A stretch of DNA of 64,000 nt, from assembly GCF_034555965.1 (NCBI RefSeq), contig NZ_JAYDCK010000003.1:930001-994000 (forward strand), given 5' to 3'. The translations under genes were made by a program, and so were the position numbers. Below, in pieces: positions 29,349-38,593 of the stretch; the first letter of the stretch is position 1; every line of letters begins with the position of its first letter. The notes beneath the pieces were generated by a model that saw only the letters and a list, made by a program, of their open reading frames with translations, did no database searches and had not been told where the DNA came from. The DNA is from Aquicoccus sp. G2-2. Lineage in GTDB: Bacteria; Pseudomonadota; Alphaproteobacteria; Rhodobacterales; Rhodobacteraceae.

Positions 29349-31486
29349 GCGAGCAATTCCAATCGCAGGACTGGTATCGCGTCGCCGATCTTGCCCCGCG
29401 TCTGCGCCGTGATATCGAGGTGGCGCGGCATGTCTATCTGGGGGAGCCGTGGGTGGTGTTGGCCAATGCCACGGGTCGCAAGGTGCACCGGATGACCGCT
29501 GCCGCCTATGCCATTGCCGGGCGGTTCGACGGGCGTCAGAGCCTTGCCGCGTTATGGCAATACGCACAGGAAGAGATGGGCCATGAGGCGCCGACCCAGC
29601 AGGAAATTCTGACGCTGCTGTCGCAGCTGCATGAAGCCGACCTGCTGGACAATCGCGACACGCCGCTGCTTGATGAAATGCTTGAGCGGCGCGACCGTGA
29701 ACGGCGGGCGTTTTGGAAGAAGCTTCTGCTCAACCCGCTTTCGGCGACGCTGCCGCTGGTCAATCCGGACCGTTTGTTGGCCCGGCTGGTGGGCTTGCTG
29801 TCGGTCTTGCCCGGTGCGCTGTGGTGGGGGGCGGGCACAGGCATTATTCTGGCCGCTCTGCTCTTCTTGCCGACGCAATGGGCGGCGCTTGGCGATCGCG
29901 GGTTGGAGGGGTTTCTCGATCTTGAGAACCTGTTTCTGATCGGTCTGATATACCCCATTGTGAAAGTGATACATGAATTTGGTCACGGCATTGCCGCCAA
30001 AGCGCGCGGCGGGGCCGTACCGGAGATGGGCGTGGTGCTGGTGGCGTTCTATCCGATTCCCTATGTCGAGGCATCGAGTGCGTTACTGTTCCCGTCGAAA
30101 TGGGCCCGCGCGGCGGTGGCGGCGGCCGGGATTTTGATCGAACTGGTGATCGCGAGCTTTGCCCTAGCGGTCTGGAGCGTCACTGACGAGGGCACGCTGC
30201 GCGCGTTGGCGTTCAACACGATGGTGATTTCGGGGTTGTCGACGCTTTTGATCAACGGCAACCCGCTTTTGAAATTCGATGGTTATCATGTGCTGTGCGA
30301 TCTGATTGAAGTTCCCAATCTGGCGCAGCGCGGTAACACGTGGTGGGGTGAGGTGCTGCGCAACCGGCTGCTTGGCACTCGTGAACGCCGCCGCCTGCGC
30401 GCGACAGGTTGGGAGAGGCTCTGGTTCGTGTTCTACCCGCCTGCGGCCTTGGTTTACCGGGTGCTGATCGCGCTTTCGATCGCGCTTTACGTGGCCACCA
30501 CATACCGCTTGATCGGCATTGCGCTTGCCATCTGGTCGCTTGTGCTGAGCCTGCTCTGGCCTGCGCTGAAGCTTGCCCGTCAGACCCTGAGCGATGGGCG
30601 CATCCGGCTGGCGGGGGCGCGGGCATGGCGCGGGGCGGGGTTGGCGGCGGTAGTGCTGGCGGCGCTGGCGTTCTGGCCGATGCCGCATCATGTGGTGGTG
30701 CAAGGCGTTGTGTGGCTGCCGCAAGAGGCGTTCCTGCGCGCCCCGCAAAGCGGGATTGTGCAGGCGCAAAACGCTGTAGCCGGAGCGCCAGTTCACCCGG
30801 GCGAGACGATTTTCGCGCTCACGGCACCGGAGGTGGAGAGCCGCCTTGCTGAGGCGCGTGCCCGCGTGAAAGGGGCCAAACTTGCGCTGTCAAAGGCACG
30901 GCTGGATGATCGCAAAGCGGTGCGCAGGCTGGAGCAGACCCTTACCGCGCTGCGCCGGGAAGAGACCGAAGCCCTGCGTCAGGCAGCAGCCTTGCAGGTG
31001 GAAAGCCCCCATGCCGGGCGGCTTGATATCGAAGGCGGTGCGAACCTGAGCGGGCGGTTTGTCGCCAAGGGCGCGCTTCTGGCCTATGTCCTGCCCGATG
31101 GTGCGCGCCTTGTCCGCGCGGCGATCCCACAGCGTGATGTCAAAGTGCTACGCGAAGCGCCGCGCGCCATTTCCGTGCGTTTTGCCGATGCGCCTTTTGC
31201 ACCGGAGGCGGCGCATATCCTGCGCGATGTGCCGATGGGCGCGGCGGTTTTGCCTTCGCCCGTGCTTTCGCTTGAGGGGGGTGGTCCGTTCGCCACTACC
31301 GGCGGGAAAGAGCGGTTGCAGACGACAACGCCGGTTTTTACCGTCGACCTTGCGCTTGAGCGGCCTGATCTGCGCCCGGCATTCGGGATGCGCGCCTTTG
31401 TGCGCTTCACACTGGCGCCAAAATCGCTGGCCGCGCGAAGCTGGACGGCGCTGCGCGAGCGCATCCTCAAAGAGTTCGATGTCTGA
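29345..31486 (+). CDS. PqqD-like / M50 site-2-type metalloprotease / HlyD fusion membrane protein
   Basis: ATG at 29345 overlaps the upstream stop (ATGA). The product has 713 residues. Residues 1-100 are PqqD-like ('VADLAPRLRRDIEVARHVYL', 'VHRMTAAAYAIAGRFDGRQS'), the fold that chaperones precursor peptides in other systems. The middle is a polytopic membrane region with the M50 zinc motif HEFGH in 'VIHEFGHGIAAKARGG' and the second motif 'LLINGNPLLKFDGYHVLCD'. The C-terminal third after the last membrane helix is a HlyD-like hairpin ('APQSGIVQAQNAVAGAPVHP' and 'VESPHAGRLDIEGGANLSGR') with a coiled coil. Related fusion proteins are annotated as M50/HlyD peptidases, without an assigned role in most cases. 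Here it would sit in the inner membrane and could process or hand over the exported giant protein. Confidence 0.85.
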   Translation: MSEQFQSQDWYRVADLAPRLRRDIEVARHVYLGEPWVVLANATGRKVHRMTAAAYAIAGRFDGRQSLAALWQYAQEEMGHEAPTQQEILTLLSQLHEADLLDNRDTPLLDEMLERRDRERRAFWKKLLLNPLSATLPLVNPDRLLARLVGLLSVLPGALWWGAGTGIILAALLFLPTQWAALGDRGLEGFLDLENLFLIGLIYPIVKVIHEFGHGIAAKARGGAVPEMGVVLVAFYPIPYVEASSALLFPSKWARAAVAAAGILIELVIASFALAVWSVTDEGTLRALAFNTMVISGLSTLLINGNPLLKFDGYHVLCDLIEVPNLAQRGNTWWGEVLRNRLLGTRERRRLRATGWERLWFVFYPPAALVYRVLIALSIALYVATTYRLIGIALAIWSLVLSLLWPALKLARQTLSDGRIRLAGARAWRGAGLAAVVLAALAFWPMPHHVVVQGVVWLPQEAFLRAPQSGIVQAQNAVAGAPVHPGETIFALTAPEVESRLAEARARVKGAKLALSKARLDDRKAVRRLEQTLTALRREETEALRQAAALQVESPHAGRLDIEGGANLSGRFVAKGALLAYVLPDGARLVRAAIPQRDVKVLREAPRAISVRFADAPFAPEAAHILRDVPMGAAVLPSPVLSLEGGGPFATTGGKERLQTTTPVFTVDLALERPDLRPAFGMRAFVRFTLAPKSLAARSWTALRERILKEFDV

Positions 31487-33478
31487 GCGGCGGCGGCCAT
31501 GGGCGGGCGGGCAGCGGGCCGATCTTGCCTTGCCGGAACGGCGCTTGGCCGAGGTAAAGCCGTCTGACCGGCTGGTGCGGCGTGTGCTGTCGCGATTGTC
31601 GCGCGCCGACAGACGCCCCGGCCTGCGCGCCCGGATCGAGCTTTGGGCGATTGGCCGACAAGCAAGGCGCTGGCGCGATGCAGAGGATGATGCATTGTGC
31701 GCCGCACTGGCCGATGCGGCATGGCACCTGTTGCGCCGTGGCCTGCGCGGTCCGCCGCTTTGGCGGGCGGCAGCAATCGTGCGCGAGATGACCCGCCGCA
31801 AGCTTGGCCTTTGGCTGCATCCGGTGCAAATGACCGGCGGGCTGGCGCTTTTGCGCGGTCGGATTGTCGAGATGGCAACCGGCGAGGGCAAGACCGTCAC
31901 CGCGCTGGTGCCTGCGGTGATTGCCGCGTCGATGCGGTTTCCGGTGCATATCGTCACGGTAAACGACTACCTTTCGGCGCGCGACTGGGAAACTCTGAAG
32001 CCGGTGCTGGATGCGTTCGGGTTGACCTCTGCCGCAATTACCGAAGAGGTGGAGCCACATTTGCGCCCGGCGGCGCATGATCATGACGTGGTGTTCACCA
32101 CCAACACCAACCTGACCTTTGATTACCTGCGCGACCGGGTGGCGCACGGGACCAACCGCAGCGCGCTGGCGGAACTGGCGCAGGCCCGGCTTGGCGGCAA
32201 GTTCACCCAAGCGCCGCGCAATCTGGGCCGGGGGCTTGGGTTTGCGCTGCTTGACGAGGTGGATTCGGTGCTGATCGACGAGGCGCAGACGCCGCTGATC
32301 ATCACATCAGAGCGCGAGGACACCGGCGCGCGTGGCCGGGCCGAACGGCTGATGCTGCATTTTGCTGCCTCGTTGCAGGAAGACACGCATTACCGGCTGC
32401 ACAGCAAGGCCCGCCGGGTCGAACTTTTGCCAGCGGTGGACGGGCTGCTTGCGGGTTGGCAGGCCCCAGATGCGGCGCTTTCCAGCGAAACAGAACGCCG
32501 CGACATGCTGGGGCACGCGCTATCTGCACAGCATTTCTTTCAACGTGACGACCATTATATCGTCACGCCGGACGGGATCGAGATTATCGACGAATATACC
32601 GGCCGGGTGATGCCGGACCGGCAATGGCAACAAGGCCTGCACCAGATGATTGAGGCCAAGGAGGAGGTTGAACGCTCCGCCGACCGCGAAACGCTGGCAC
32701 AGATCACCTATCAGGCGTTCTTTAATCGCTTTCTGTGGTTTGCGGGTATGACCGGCACGGCGCGCGAGGTGGCGCCTGAGTTGCGCGCGGGTTATGGCCG
32801 TGCGGTGCTGCGCTTGCCGACCAACCGCCCGTTGCGGCTGCGCTATCGCGCGGTGCGGCTTTATCGCCGCTCAGACACCCGTTGGCGCGCGGTGGCGCGG
32901 CAGGCGGGGAAGGTGGCCGGGCAGGGGCGGTCAGTGTTGATAGGCACCCGCTCGGTCGCGGCGTCAGAGCATCTTTCGGCGCTCTTGTCGGCGCAGGGGT
33001 TGGCGCATATGGTGCTGAACGCGCGTCAGGATGCTGAAGAAGCGGAGATTGTGGCGCGCGCAGGGGAGGCGGGGCAGATCACCGTGGCCACAAACATGGC
33101 CGGGCGCGGCACCGATATTCCGGTCTCGGATGAGGTGGAGGCCAAGGGGGGCTGCATGTCATCCTGAGCGAGTTTCACAACTCTGCCCGGATCGACCGGC
33201 AATTGGTCGGGCGCACCGCGCGGCAGGGACAGCGTGGTAGTGCTGCGGCGTTCGTGTCGCTTGAAGACCCGCTTTTTGCCGATATGGCCCCGCGTTTGAG
33301 CGCGCTTGCGCGCCGGGCCAGCCCGTTCATGGCGCGCTTGCCGGGCAAGCTGGCCGATCTGTTACGCAACCTGTCGCAAAGCCGGGCCGAGCGACAGGGC
33401 AGACGACAGCGCCGGGCGACGATCAGGCAGGCGGAGCGGTTGCGCAAATCTTACGGCTATCGGCATGACCGGATCTGA
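31479..33478 (+). CDS. Accessory SecA-like translocase ATPase (frameshifted, short form)
   Basis: ATG at 31479 overlaps the M50 gene end by 8 bp. SecA DEAD-motor motifs are clear: Walker A 'MATGEGKT', '[11 protein letters not shown]', '[12 protein letters not shown]', Walker B '[20 protein letters not shown]', '[10 protein letters not shown]', 'GMTGTA', 'IGTRSV', '[10 protein letters not shown]' and '[16 protein letters not shown]'. The frame breaks in a G6 run (33146-33151): the first frame stops at 33167, and the -1 frame supplies '[19 protein letters not shown]' through 33478. The combined length is about 666 residues against about 850-900 for housekeeping SecA. The helical wing and C-terminal zinc (SEC-C) region are largely absent, and the N-terminus is Arg-rich. 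Best read as a SecA paralogue dedicated to the giant protein. Confidence 0.85.
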
Positions 33479-33508
33479 TTGGGCGGCTGGTGAAGAAGAT
33501 TATCTTGA

Positions 33509-33530
33509 TTTAATCAATCGTTTGATTAAA
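33509..33530. promoter_or_regulatory. Palindromic operator upstream of the TetR gene
   Basis: A perfect inverted repeat with 9-bp arms, TTTAATCAA and TTGATTAAA, separated by TCGT. It ends 8 bp before the ATG of the TetR-family gene. The position and symmetry fit autorepression of the regulator and the three transport genes behind it. No separate -35/-10 pair was confidently placed. Confidence 0.65.
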
Positions 33531-33538
33531 CATAGGGT

Positions 33539-34189
33539 ATGACCAACACCCATGACACGCCCGATTCCACCGGCACCCGTGCCAGCCTGATTGCCGCCGC
33601 GCTCTATCTCTTTGGCCATCGTGGGTATGAGGGCACGTCCATTCGCGCGATTGCCACGCGCGCGGGGGTGAATGTTGCCTCCATCGCCTATCATTTCGGT
33701 GGCAAGGCGGGGTTGCGCATGGCCTGTGCCGAAACGGTGGCCGCGAAGATCGCGCAAACACTTCCGGCGTCGGGCGATGCGCCGGTCCCGGCTGATCCGG
33801 CGGCGGCGATGGCCGAGATCGAGAGGGCGGTGCGCAATCTGGCAGGTGCGCTGCTGATGGCGCCGCAGGCCGGGGACTTCGTGCCGTTCATGCTGCGTGA
33901 AATCACTGATCCCGGCGAGGTGGCGGAGATGATTTTTGCCAACTTCCTGCTGCCGCGCCATGAAAGACTGTGCCAGCTTTGGGCGGTTGTGACGGGCAAG
34001 GAGCCGGAGGCGCCCGAGGTCAAGCTGGCGCTTTTCGCGGTGATCGGGCAGGTGCTTTATTTCCGTATCGCGCAGCCTTTCGTCTCTAGACGCATGGGGT
34101 GGGACCGGGTTGGGCAGGGCGAAGTAAAACAGATTACGGATATTATTATCGAGGGGCTGCGCGCCCGCGCCGAAAGGAAACGGTCATGA
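33539..34189 (+). CDS. TetR-family regulator with C-terminal DUF1956-like domain (CecR/YbiH-like)
   Basis: 216 residues. The N-terminal HTH is typical of the family: 'IAAALYLFGHRGYEGTSIRA' then 'IATRAGVNVASIAYHFGGKA'. The C-terminal ligand domain ('PFMLREITDPGEVAEMIFAN') resembles that of CecR/YbiH, which in E. coli controls the ybhGFSR efflux genes. Gene order here matches: TetR, HlyD, ABC ATPase, ABC-2 permease, each overlapping the next by 4 bp. It probably represses the operon through the palindrome just upstream. The inducer is unknown. Confidence 0.85.
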   Translation: MTNTHDTPDSTGTRASLIAAALYLFGHRGYEGTSIRAIATRAGVNVASIAYHFGGKAGLRMACAETVAAKIAQTLPASGDAPVPADPAAAMAEIERAVRNLAGALLMAPQAGDFVPFMLREITDPGEVAEMIFANFLLPRHERLCQLWAVVTGKEPEAPEVKLALFAVIGQVLYFRIAQPFVSRRMGWDRVGQGEVKQITDIIIEGLRARAERKRS

Positions 34190-35148
34190 GCTTTCTATGT
34201 AGCCTTCCGCTTGCCGCCTCGCTTTTTGCAAGCTGCGCCGCGCCAGCCCCGTTTGCCACCGGCTATGTCGAGGGGGATTACACGCTGGTTGCCCCGGTGC
34301 AGACCGCGCAGATTGCCGCCATCAAGGTGGCGCGCGGCGATCATGTGGCGCAAGGCGCCGTTCTGGTGAAGATGGAGCAGCGCGATGCGAAGATTGCATT
34401 GGCGCAGGCGCAGGCCAATCTTGCGCGTGCCAAGGGGGAGCTTGCAGATTTGCTGGCCGGTAAGCGCGCGCAGGAGATTGATGTGATCGTCGCCAATCAG
34501 GCCGCGGCCAAGGTGCAGGCCGAGGAAGCCAAGCGCCAGCGTGACCGGCTGGTGGAGCTGGCACAGCGCGGCGTGGTGACGGATGCACAGCGCGATGATG
34601 CGGTAACGGCCTTCAAGGTGGCCGAAGCCAAGGTGGCGCAGGTGACGGCGGAGCTTGCGGTTGCCCGTCTGCCGCCACGCCCGCAGGCGGTGGCACAGTC
34701 GGAAGCCGCCGTTGCCGCCGCCGAGGCCGCCCGCGCGCAGGCCAAATGGCGGCTGGATCAGCGGGTGCTGGGTGCGCCGGTGGCAGGCACAATTGTCGAT
34801 ATCATCCGGCGTGAAGGCGAAATTGCAGGCCCCGCCGCGCCGGTGCTTTCGGTACTCGGGGAAGGGGCGGTGAAGCTCAGGCTTTATGTGCCGGAAGTTT
34901 CGGTCGCCCGGATCAAGGTGGGCGATGAACTGAGCGTGCGCTGTGATAATTGCGCCGCCGGGTTGCGCGCGCGGATCAGCTATGTCGCCGACGGGCCGGA
35001 GTTCACCCCGCCGGTGATCTATTCGCTACAGAACCGGCAGAAGCTGGTTTATCTGATCGAGGCCCGCCCGGATGGCGAGAATGAGTTGAAACCCGGTCAG
35101 ATTGTCGACGTCGGCCTGCCCGGCGCCGCGCCAGAGGCCAATCAGTGA
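34186..35148 (+). CDS. HlyD-family periplasmic adaptor, probable lipoprotein (YbhG-like)
   Basis: ATG at 34186 overlaps the TetR stop (ATGA). The 320-residue product starts with a short hydrophobic signal ending in 'SLFASCAAP'; the Cys is placed like a lipobox cysteine, although the -3 residue is Phe. It continues with a lipoyl half-motif 'LVAPVQTAQIAAIKVARGDH', a long Ala-rich coiled-coil hairpin ('AQANLARAKGELADLLAGKR' and onward), the second half-motif 'LGAPVAGTIVDIIRREGEI' and a beta-barrel region. It should link the ABC exporter encoded next to an outer-membrane channel not encoded here. Confidence 0.85.
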   Translation: MSFLCSLPLAASLFASCAAPAPFATGYVEGDYTLVAPVQTAQIAAIKVARGDHVAQGAVLVKMEQRDAKIALAQAQANLARAKGELADLLAGKRAQEIDVIVANQAAAKVQAEEAKRQRDRLVELAQRGVVTDAQRDDAVTAFKVAEAKVAQVTAELAVARLPPRPQAVAQSEAAVAAAEAARAQAKWRLDQRVLGAPVAGTIVDIIRREGEIAGPAAPVLSVLGEGAVKLRLYVPEVSVARIKVGDELSVRCDNCAAGLRARISYVADGPEFTPPVIYSLQNRQKLVYLIEARPDGENELKPGQIVDVGLPGAAPEANQ

Positions 35149-36086
35149 GTGCGCTGCAACAACCCGAAAGCGACGCGATTACCGTGCGCGGGTTGACCAA
35201 GCGGTTTGGCGACAAAACCGTGGTCGATGATGTCAGCCTTTCGGTCAAGAAGGGGGAGATCATGGGCTTTCTTGGCCCGAACGGGTCGGGCAAGACGACC
35301 ACGATCCGTCTGATGTGCGGCCTTTTGGAGCCGAACGAGGGCGAAGGGCGGGTGTTGGGGCATGACATTCGCCGCGAACGCGGTGCGATCAAGCGCAGGG
35401 TCGGCTATATGACGCAGCGGTTTTCGTTCTATGAAGATCTGACGATTGCCGAAAACCTGCGCTTTGTCGCCGGGCTTTACGGGATGCGCCCGGCGCGCCG
35501 GGTGGTGCGGGATACGCTGGAAGACCTTGGTCTCAGTTCACGGCGAAATCAGCTTGCCGGCGCGTTGTCGGGCGGCTGGAAACAACGCCTCGCGCTGGCT
35601 GCGTGCATCATGCACAAACCCGATCTATTGTTGCTGGATGAACCGACAGCCGGGGTTGATCCGAAAGCGCGGCGCGAGTTTTGGGATGAAATTCACGCGC
35701 TGGCAGAGGACGGGCTGACCGTGCTTGTCTCCACGCATTACATGGACGAGGCCGAACGCTGCCATCGCATCGCTTATATCTCCTATGGCAAGCTGATCGC
35801 GCAGGGCACGATTGACGAGGTGGTGAAGAATGCCGGGCTTTCGACCATGTTGTTGACCGGCGCGGATGTGACGGCGGCCGCACAGCGCCTTGTCGGGATG
35901 CCGGGGGTGGCTCAGGTCGCGCATTTCGGGACCACGCTGCATGTCGTGGGGGTCGATGCGGCGGCGTTGAAAAAGGCGGTGACAGAGGTGGCGAAGGACA
36001 CCGGCACCCATGCGGCGCCAGCGGAAACCAGCCTTGAGGACGTGTTCATCCAGTTGATGAGCGATGCCGAGGACAACATGAAATGA
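35145..36086 (+). CDS. ABC exporter ATP-binding protein (YbhF/CcmA-like)
   Basis: 313 residues, starting at a GTG/ATG-type overlap with the adaptor gene (4 bp). Nucleotide-binding motifs: Walker A 'GFLGPNGSGKTTTIRLMCGL', Q-loop 'MTQRFSFYEDLTIAENLRF', signature 'LSGGWKQRLALA' (LSGGW rather than LSGGQ, as often in this subfamily), Walker B 'LLLLDEPTAGVDPKARREFW' and H-loop 'VSTHYMDEAERC'. The C-terminal ~80 residues form the small accessory domain seen in ABC-2 export ATPases. A single ATPase half is present, whereas E. coli YbhF carries two fused halves. It powers the permease encoded immediately downstream. Confidence 0.9.
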   Translation: MSALQQPESDAITVRGLTKRFGDKTVVDDVSLSVKKGEIMGFLGPNGSGKTTTIRLMCGLLEPNEGEGRVLGHDIRRERGAIKRRVGYMTQRFSFYEDLTIAENLRFVAGLYGMRPARRVVRDTLEDLGLSSRRNQLAGALSGGWKQRLALAACIMHKPDLLLLDEPTAGVDPKARREFWDEIHALAEDGLTVLVSTHYMDEAERCHRIAYISYGKLIAQGTIDEVVKNAGLSTMLLTGADVTAAAQRLVGMPGVAQVAHFGTTLHVVGVDAAALKKAVTEVAKDTGTHAAPAETSLEDVFIQLMSDAEDNMK

Positions 36087-37207
36087 ACCGTTTCTTCTCG
36101 CTCACCCGGCTTTGGACGATGCTGATCAAGGAAGCGATTCAGATGCGCCGCGACCGGGTGACATTTGCGATGATGCTGGGCCTGCCGCTGATGCAGCTCG
36201 TCCTGTTCGGCTATGCTATCAATACCGACCCGAAAGAGCTTCCCGCCGCCCTTGTCGCCCCGACGCAAGACCGCTTTACCCGCGCCATGGTCAGCGCGCT
36301 TGAGCTGACCGGCTATTACCGCTTCATTGCCCCGGATGCGACTGCGACGGGGGCGGAGGAAATGATGGCGCGCGGTGATGTGGCCTTTATCGTCACCGTG
36401 CCATCGGATTTCGGCAAGCGGATCGAGAAGGGCGAGAAAGCGCCGCTTCTGATCGAGGCGGATGCGACCGACCCGTCGGTGGCCTCGGGCGCGATTTCGA
36501 CGCTGAGTTCGGTCGCGGCCTCGGCCTTGCAGCGCGAGGTCGGGGCCGCGCCGCCAAGCGGGGGCGGGCCGGATATCATCGTTCACAAACGCTATAACCC
36601 CGAAGGGATCACCCAGTATAATATCGTGCCGGGGTTGCTCGGGGTGATCCTGCAACTCACTATGGTGATGATGACCGCGATGGCGCTGACCCGTGAGACC
36701 GAGCGCGGCACGATGGAAAACCTGCTGTCGATGCCCGCCACCCCGCTTGAGATCATGCTGGGCAAGGTGCTGCCCTATCTGGTGGTCGGCGCGGTGCAGG
36801 TGGTGGTGGTGCTGCTGGCTGCGCGGCTTTTGTTTGCGGTGCCGTTTGAGGGCGCGTTGCCTGCGGTGTTGGCGGGGGTGTTCATTTTCGTGCTGGCGTT
36901 GGTCATTCTGGGCTATCTCATCTCCACCATCTCGCGCACGCAGATGCAGGCGATGCAGTTGACGTTCTTCTTCTTTTTGCCGTCGCTGATGCTGTCTGGC
37001 TTCATGTTTCCCTATCGCGGGATGCCCGGTTGGGCGCAGGTGCTGGGGGAGGTGTTTCCGCTCACGCATTTTCTGCGGCTGATCCGCTCAATCATGCTGA
37101 AAGGGGCGGACGTTGCCACCGTGGCCCAATCCTTCGCTGCGTTGGCGGGGTTTGCCATCGGGCTTTCGCTGCTTGCCTTGCTGCGATTCCGCCGCACGCT
37201 GGATTGA
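36083..37207 (+). CDS. ABC-2 type exporter permease (YbhS/YbhR-like)
   Basis: 374 residues, overlapping the ATPase gene by 4 bp. There is one N-terminal membrane helix ('RVTFAMMLGLPLMQLVLFGY'), a periplasmic loop of about 130 residues, then five helices in the C-terminal half (about 36600-37190). It contains the ABC-2 signature region 'ETERGTMENLLSMPATPLEI' and 'LTHFLRLIRSIMLKGAD'. Only one permease is encoded, against two (YbhS, YbhR) in E. coli, so a homodimer is likely. The substrate is unknown; relatives export drugs or other small amphiphilic compounds. Confidence 0.9.
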   Translation: MNRFFSLTRLWTMLIKEAIQMRRDRVTFAMMLGLPLMQLVLFGYAINTDPKELPAALVAPTQDRFTRAMVSALELTGYYRFIAPDATATGAEEMMARGDVAFIVTVPSDFGKRIEKGEKAPLLIEADATDPSVASGAISTLSSVAASALQREVGAAPPSGGGPDIIVHKRYNPEGITQYNIVPGLLGVILQLTMVMMTAMALTRETERGTMENLLSMPATPLEIMLGKVLPYLVVGAVQVVVVLLAARLLFAVPFEGALPAVLAGVFIFVLALVILGYLISTISRTQMQAMQLTFFFFLPSLMLSGFMFPYRGMPGWAQVLGEVFPLTHFLRLIRSIMLKGADVATVAQSFAALAGFAIGLSLLALLRFRRTLD

Positions 37208-37251
37208 CCTGACCGATTGACCTGCTTGAGCGAACGGTTAGGCTCGTGGCT

Positions 37252-38573
37252 ATGAGTCATGTTTTCCCGCGTCACACCAAAATTTCACCCCCATCGCCAC
37301 GCGCGGTGAGGGCGCATATATCTTCGATGCCAGTGGCAAAGCCTATCTTGATGCGTCCGGCGGGGCGGCGGTTTCTTGTCTGGGCCATTCCGATCCCGAC
37401 GTCATCGCCGCGATCAAGGCGCAGGCAGAGGCGCTGGCGTTCGCTCATACCGGGTTTTTCACTTCCGAGCCTGCGGAGGCGCTGGCCGATCTGCTGATTG
37501 CTCATGCGCCTGAGGGGATCGAGCGGGTCTATTTCACCACCGGCGGGTCGGAGGCGGTTGAGGCGGCGTTGAAGCTGGCGCGGCAGTATTTTCTTGAGAA
37601 AGGCGACACCACGCGCCATCGCTTCATTGCCCGCCGACAAAGCTATCACGGCAATACGTTGGGCGCGCTGGCCACCGGCGGCAATTTGTGGCGGCGTGAG
37701 CCGTTTGCCGCGATCATGGTTGAGGCCAGCCATATCGCATCTTGCTATGAATATCGCGGCCGTGTGGCGGGCGAAAGTGCGGAGAGTTACGGGTTGCGCG
37801 TTGCCGATGAATTGGAGCAGGAGGTGCTGCGGCTTGGCCCGGAAACGGTGCTGGCCTTCGTGGCCGAGCCGGTTGTTGGCGCAACACTGGGCGCGGTGCC
37901 GCCGGTGCCCGGCTATTTCAGGCGCATTCGCGAGATTTGCGACCGCTACGGTATCTTGCTCATTCTCGATGAGGTGATGTGCGGCATGGGCCGCACCGGA
38001 ACGCTGTTTGCCTGTGAACAGGACGGCGTGCGCCCCGATATCGTGACCATCGCCAAGGGGCTGGGTGCCGGGTATCAACCGATTGGAGCGATGCTGTGTT
38101 CGGGAAAGATTTATGACGCGATCGAGCAAGGCTCAGGCTTTTTCCAGCATGGCCATACCTATAACGGCCATCCCACCGCCTGTGCGGCGGCGCGTGTGGT
38201 GGTTGAGAAGCTGACCATTGGTGGGATGACGGCGCGGGCGGCGGAAATGGGGATCAGGCTGGGCGATGCGTTGGCAGAGCGGTTTGGCCAGCATCCGCAT
38301 ATTGGCGATATTCGCGGGCGCGGGATGTTCCGGGGGCTGGAGCTGGTGGCCGACAGGACCACGAAAACCACGTTCGAGCCCGACCGCACTGTTCACAAGG
38401 CGCTCAAGCAAGCGGCGCTTGATGAAGGGCTGATCTGTTATCCGATGGGTGGCACGATTGATGGCAAGCGGGGCGATCATGTCTTGCTCGCGCCGCCGTT
38501 TATCCTGAGTGATGATCAGCTTTGCGAATTGCTCGACAAGCTGGAGCGCGCGCTGGCAAGGGCGTTGTCCTAA
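37252..38573 (+). CDS. Class III (PLP-dependent, omega-type) aminotransferase, frameshifted near its start
   Basis: The probable start is ATG at 37252 ('MSHVFPRHTK'). The frame breaks at AAAATTT (37279-37285). One extra base gives 'HTKNFTPIATRGEGAYIFDA' and the correct frame runs to 38573, about 440 residues. Family features: 'DASGGAAVSCLGHSDPDVIA', 'TTGGSEAVEAALKLAR', 'RRQSYHGNTLGALA', 'AEPVVGATLGAVPP', 'LILDEVMCGMGRTG', and the PLP lysine in 'IAKGLGAGYQPI'. The substrate cannot be read from sequence. A TTGACC/TAGGCT promoter-like pair (37217-37244) lies so close that the mRNA could be leaderless, and no clear Shine-Dalgarno sequence is seen. It converges on the acyl-CoA ligase gene with a 20-bp gap. 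Confidence 0.85.
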
Positions 38574-38593
38574 GCGGGCTGCGCGAGGTCAGA

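Noticed and set aside
1-37207. Classical type I secretion operon (RTX adhesin with HlyB/HlyD)
   Set aside because: No GGxGxDxxx RTX arrays are seen and no peptidase-type ABC transporter. The only ABC pair is an ABC-2 exporter under TetR control, separated from the giant-protein unit.
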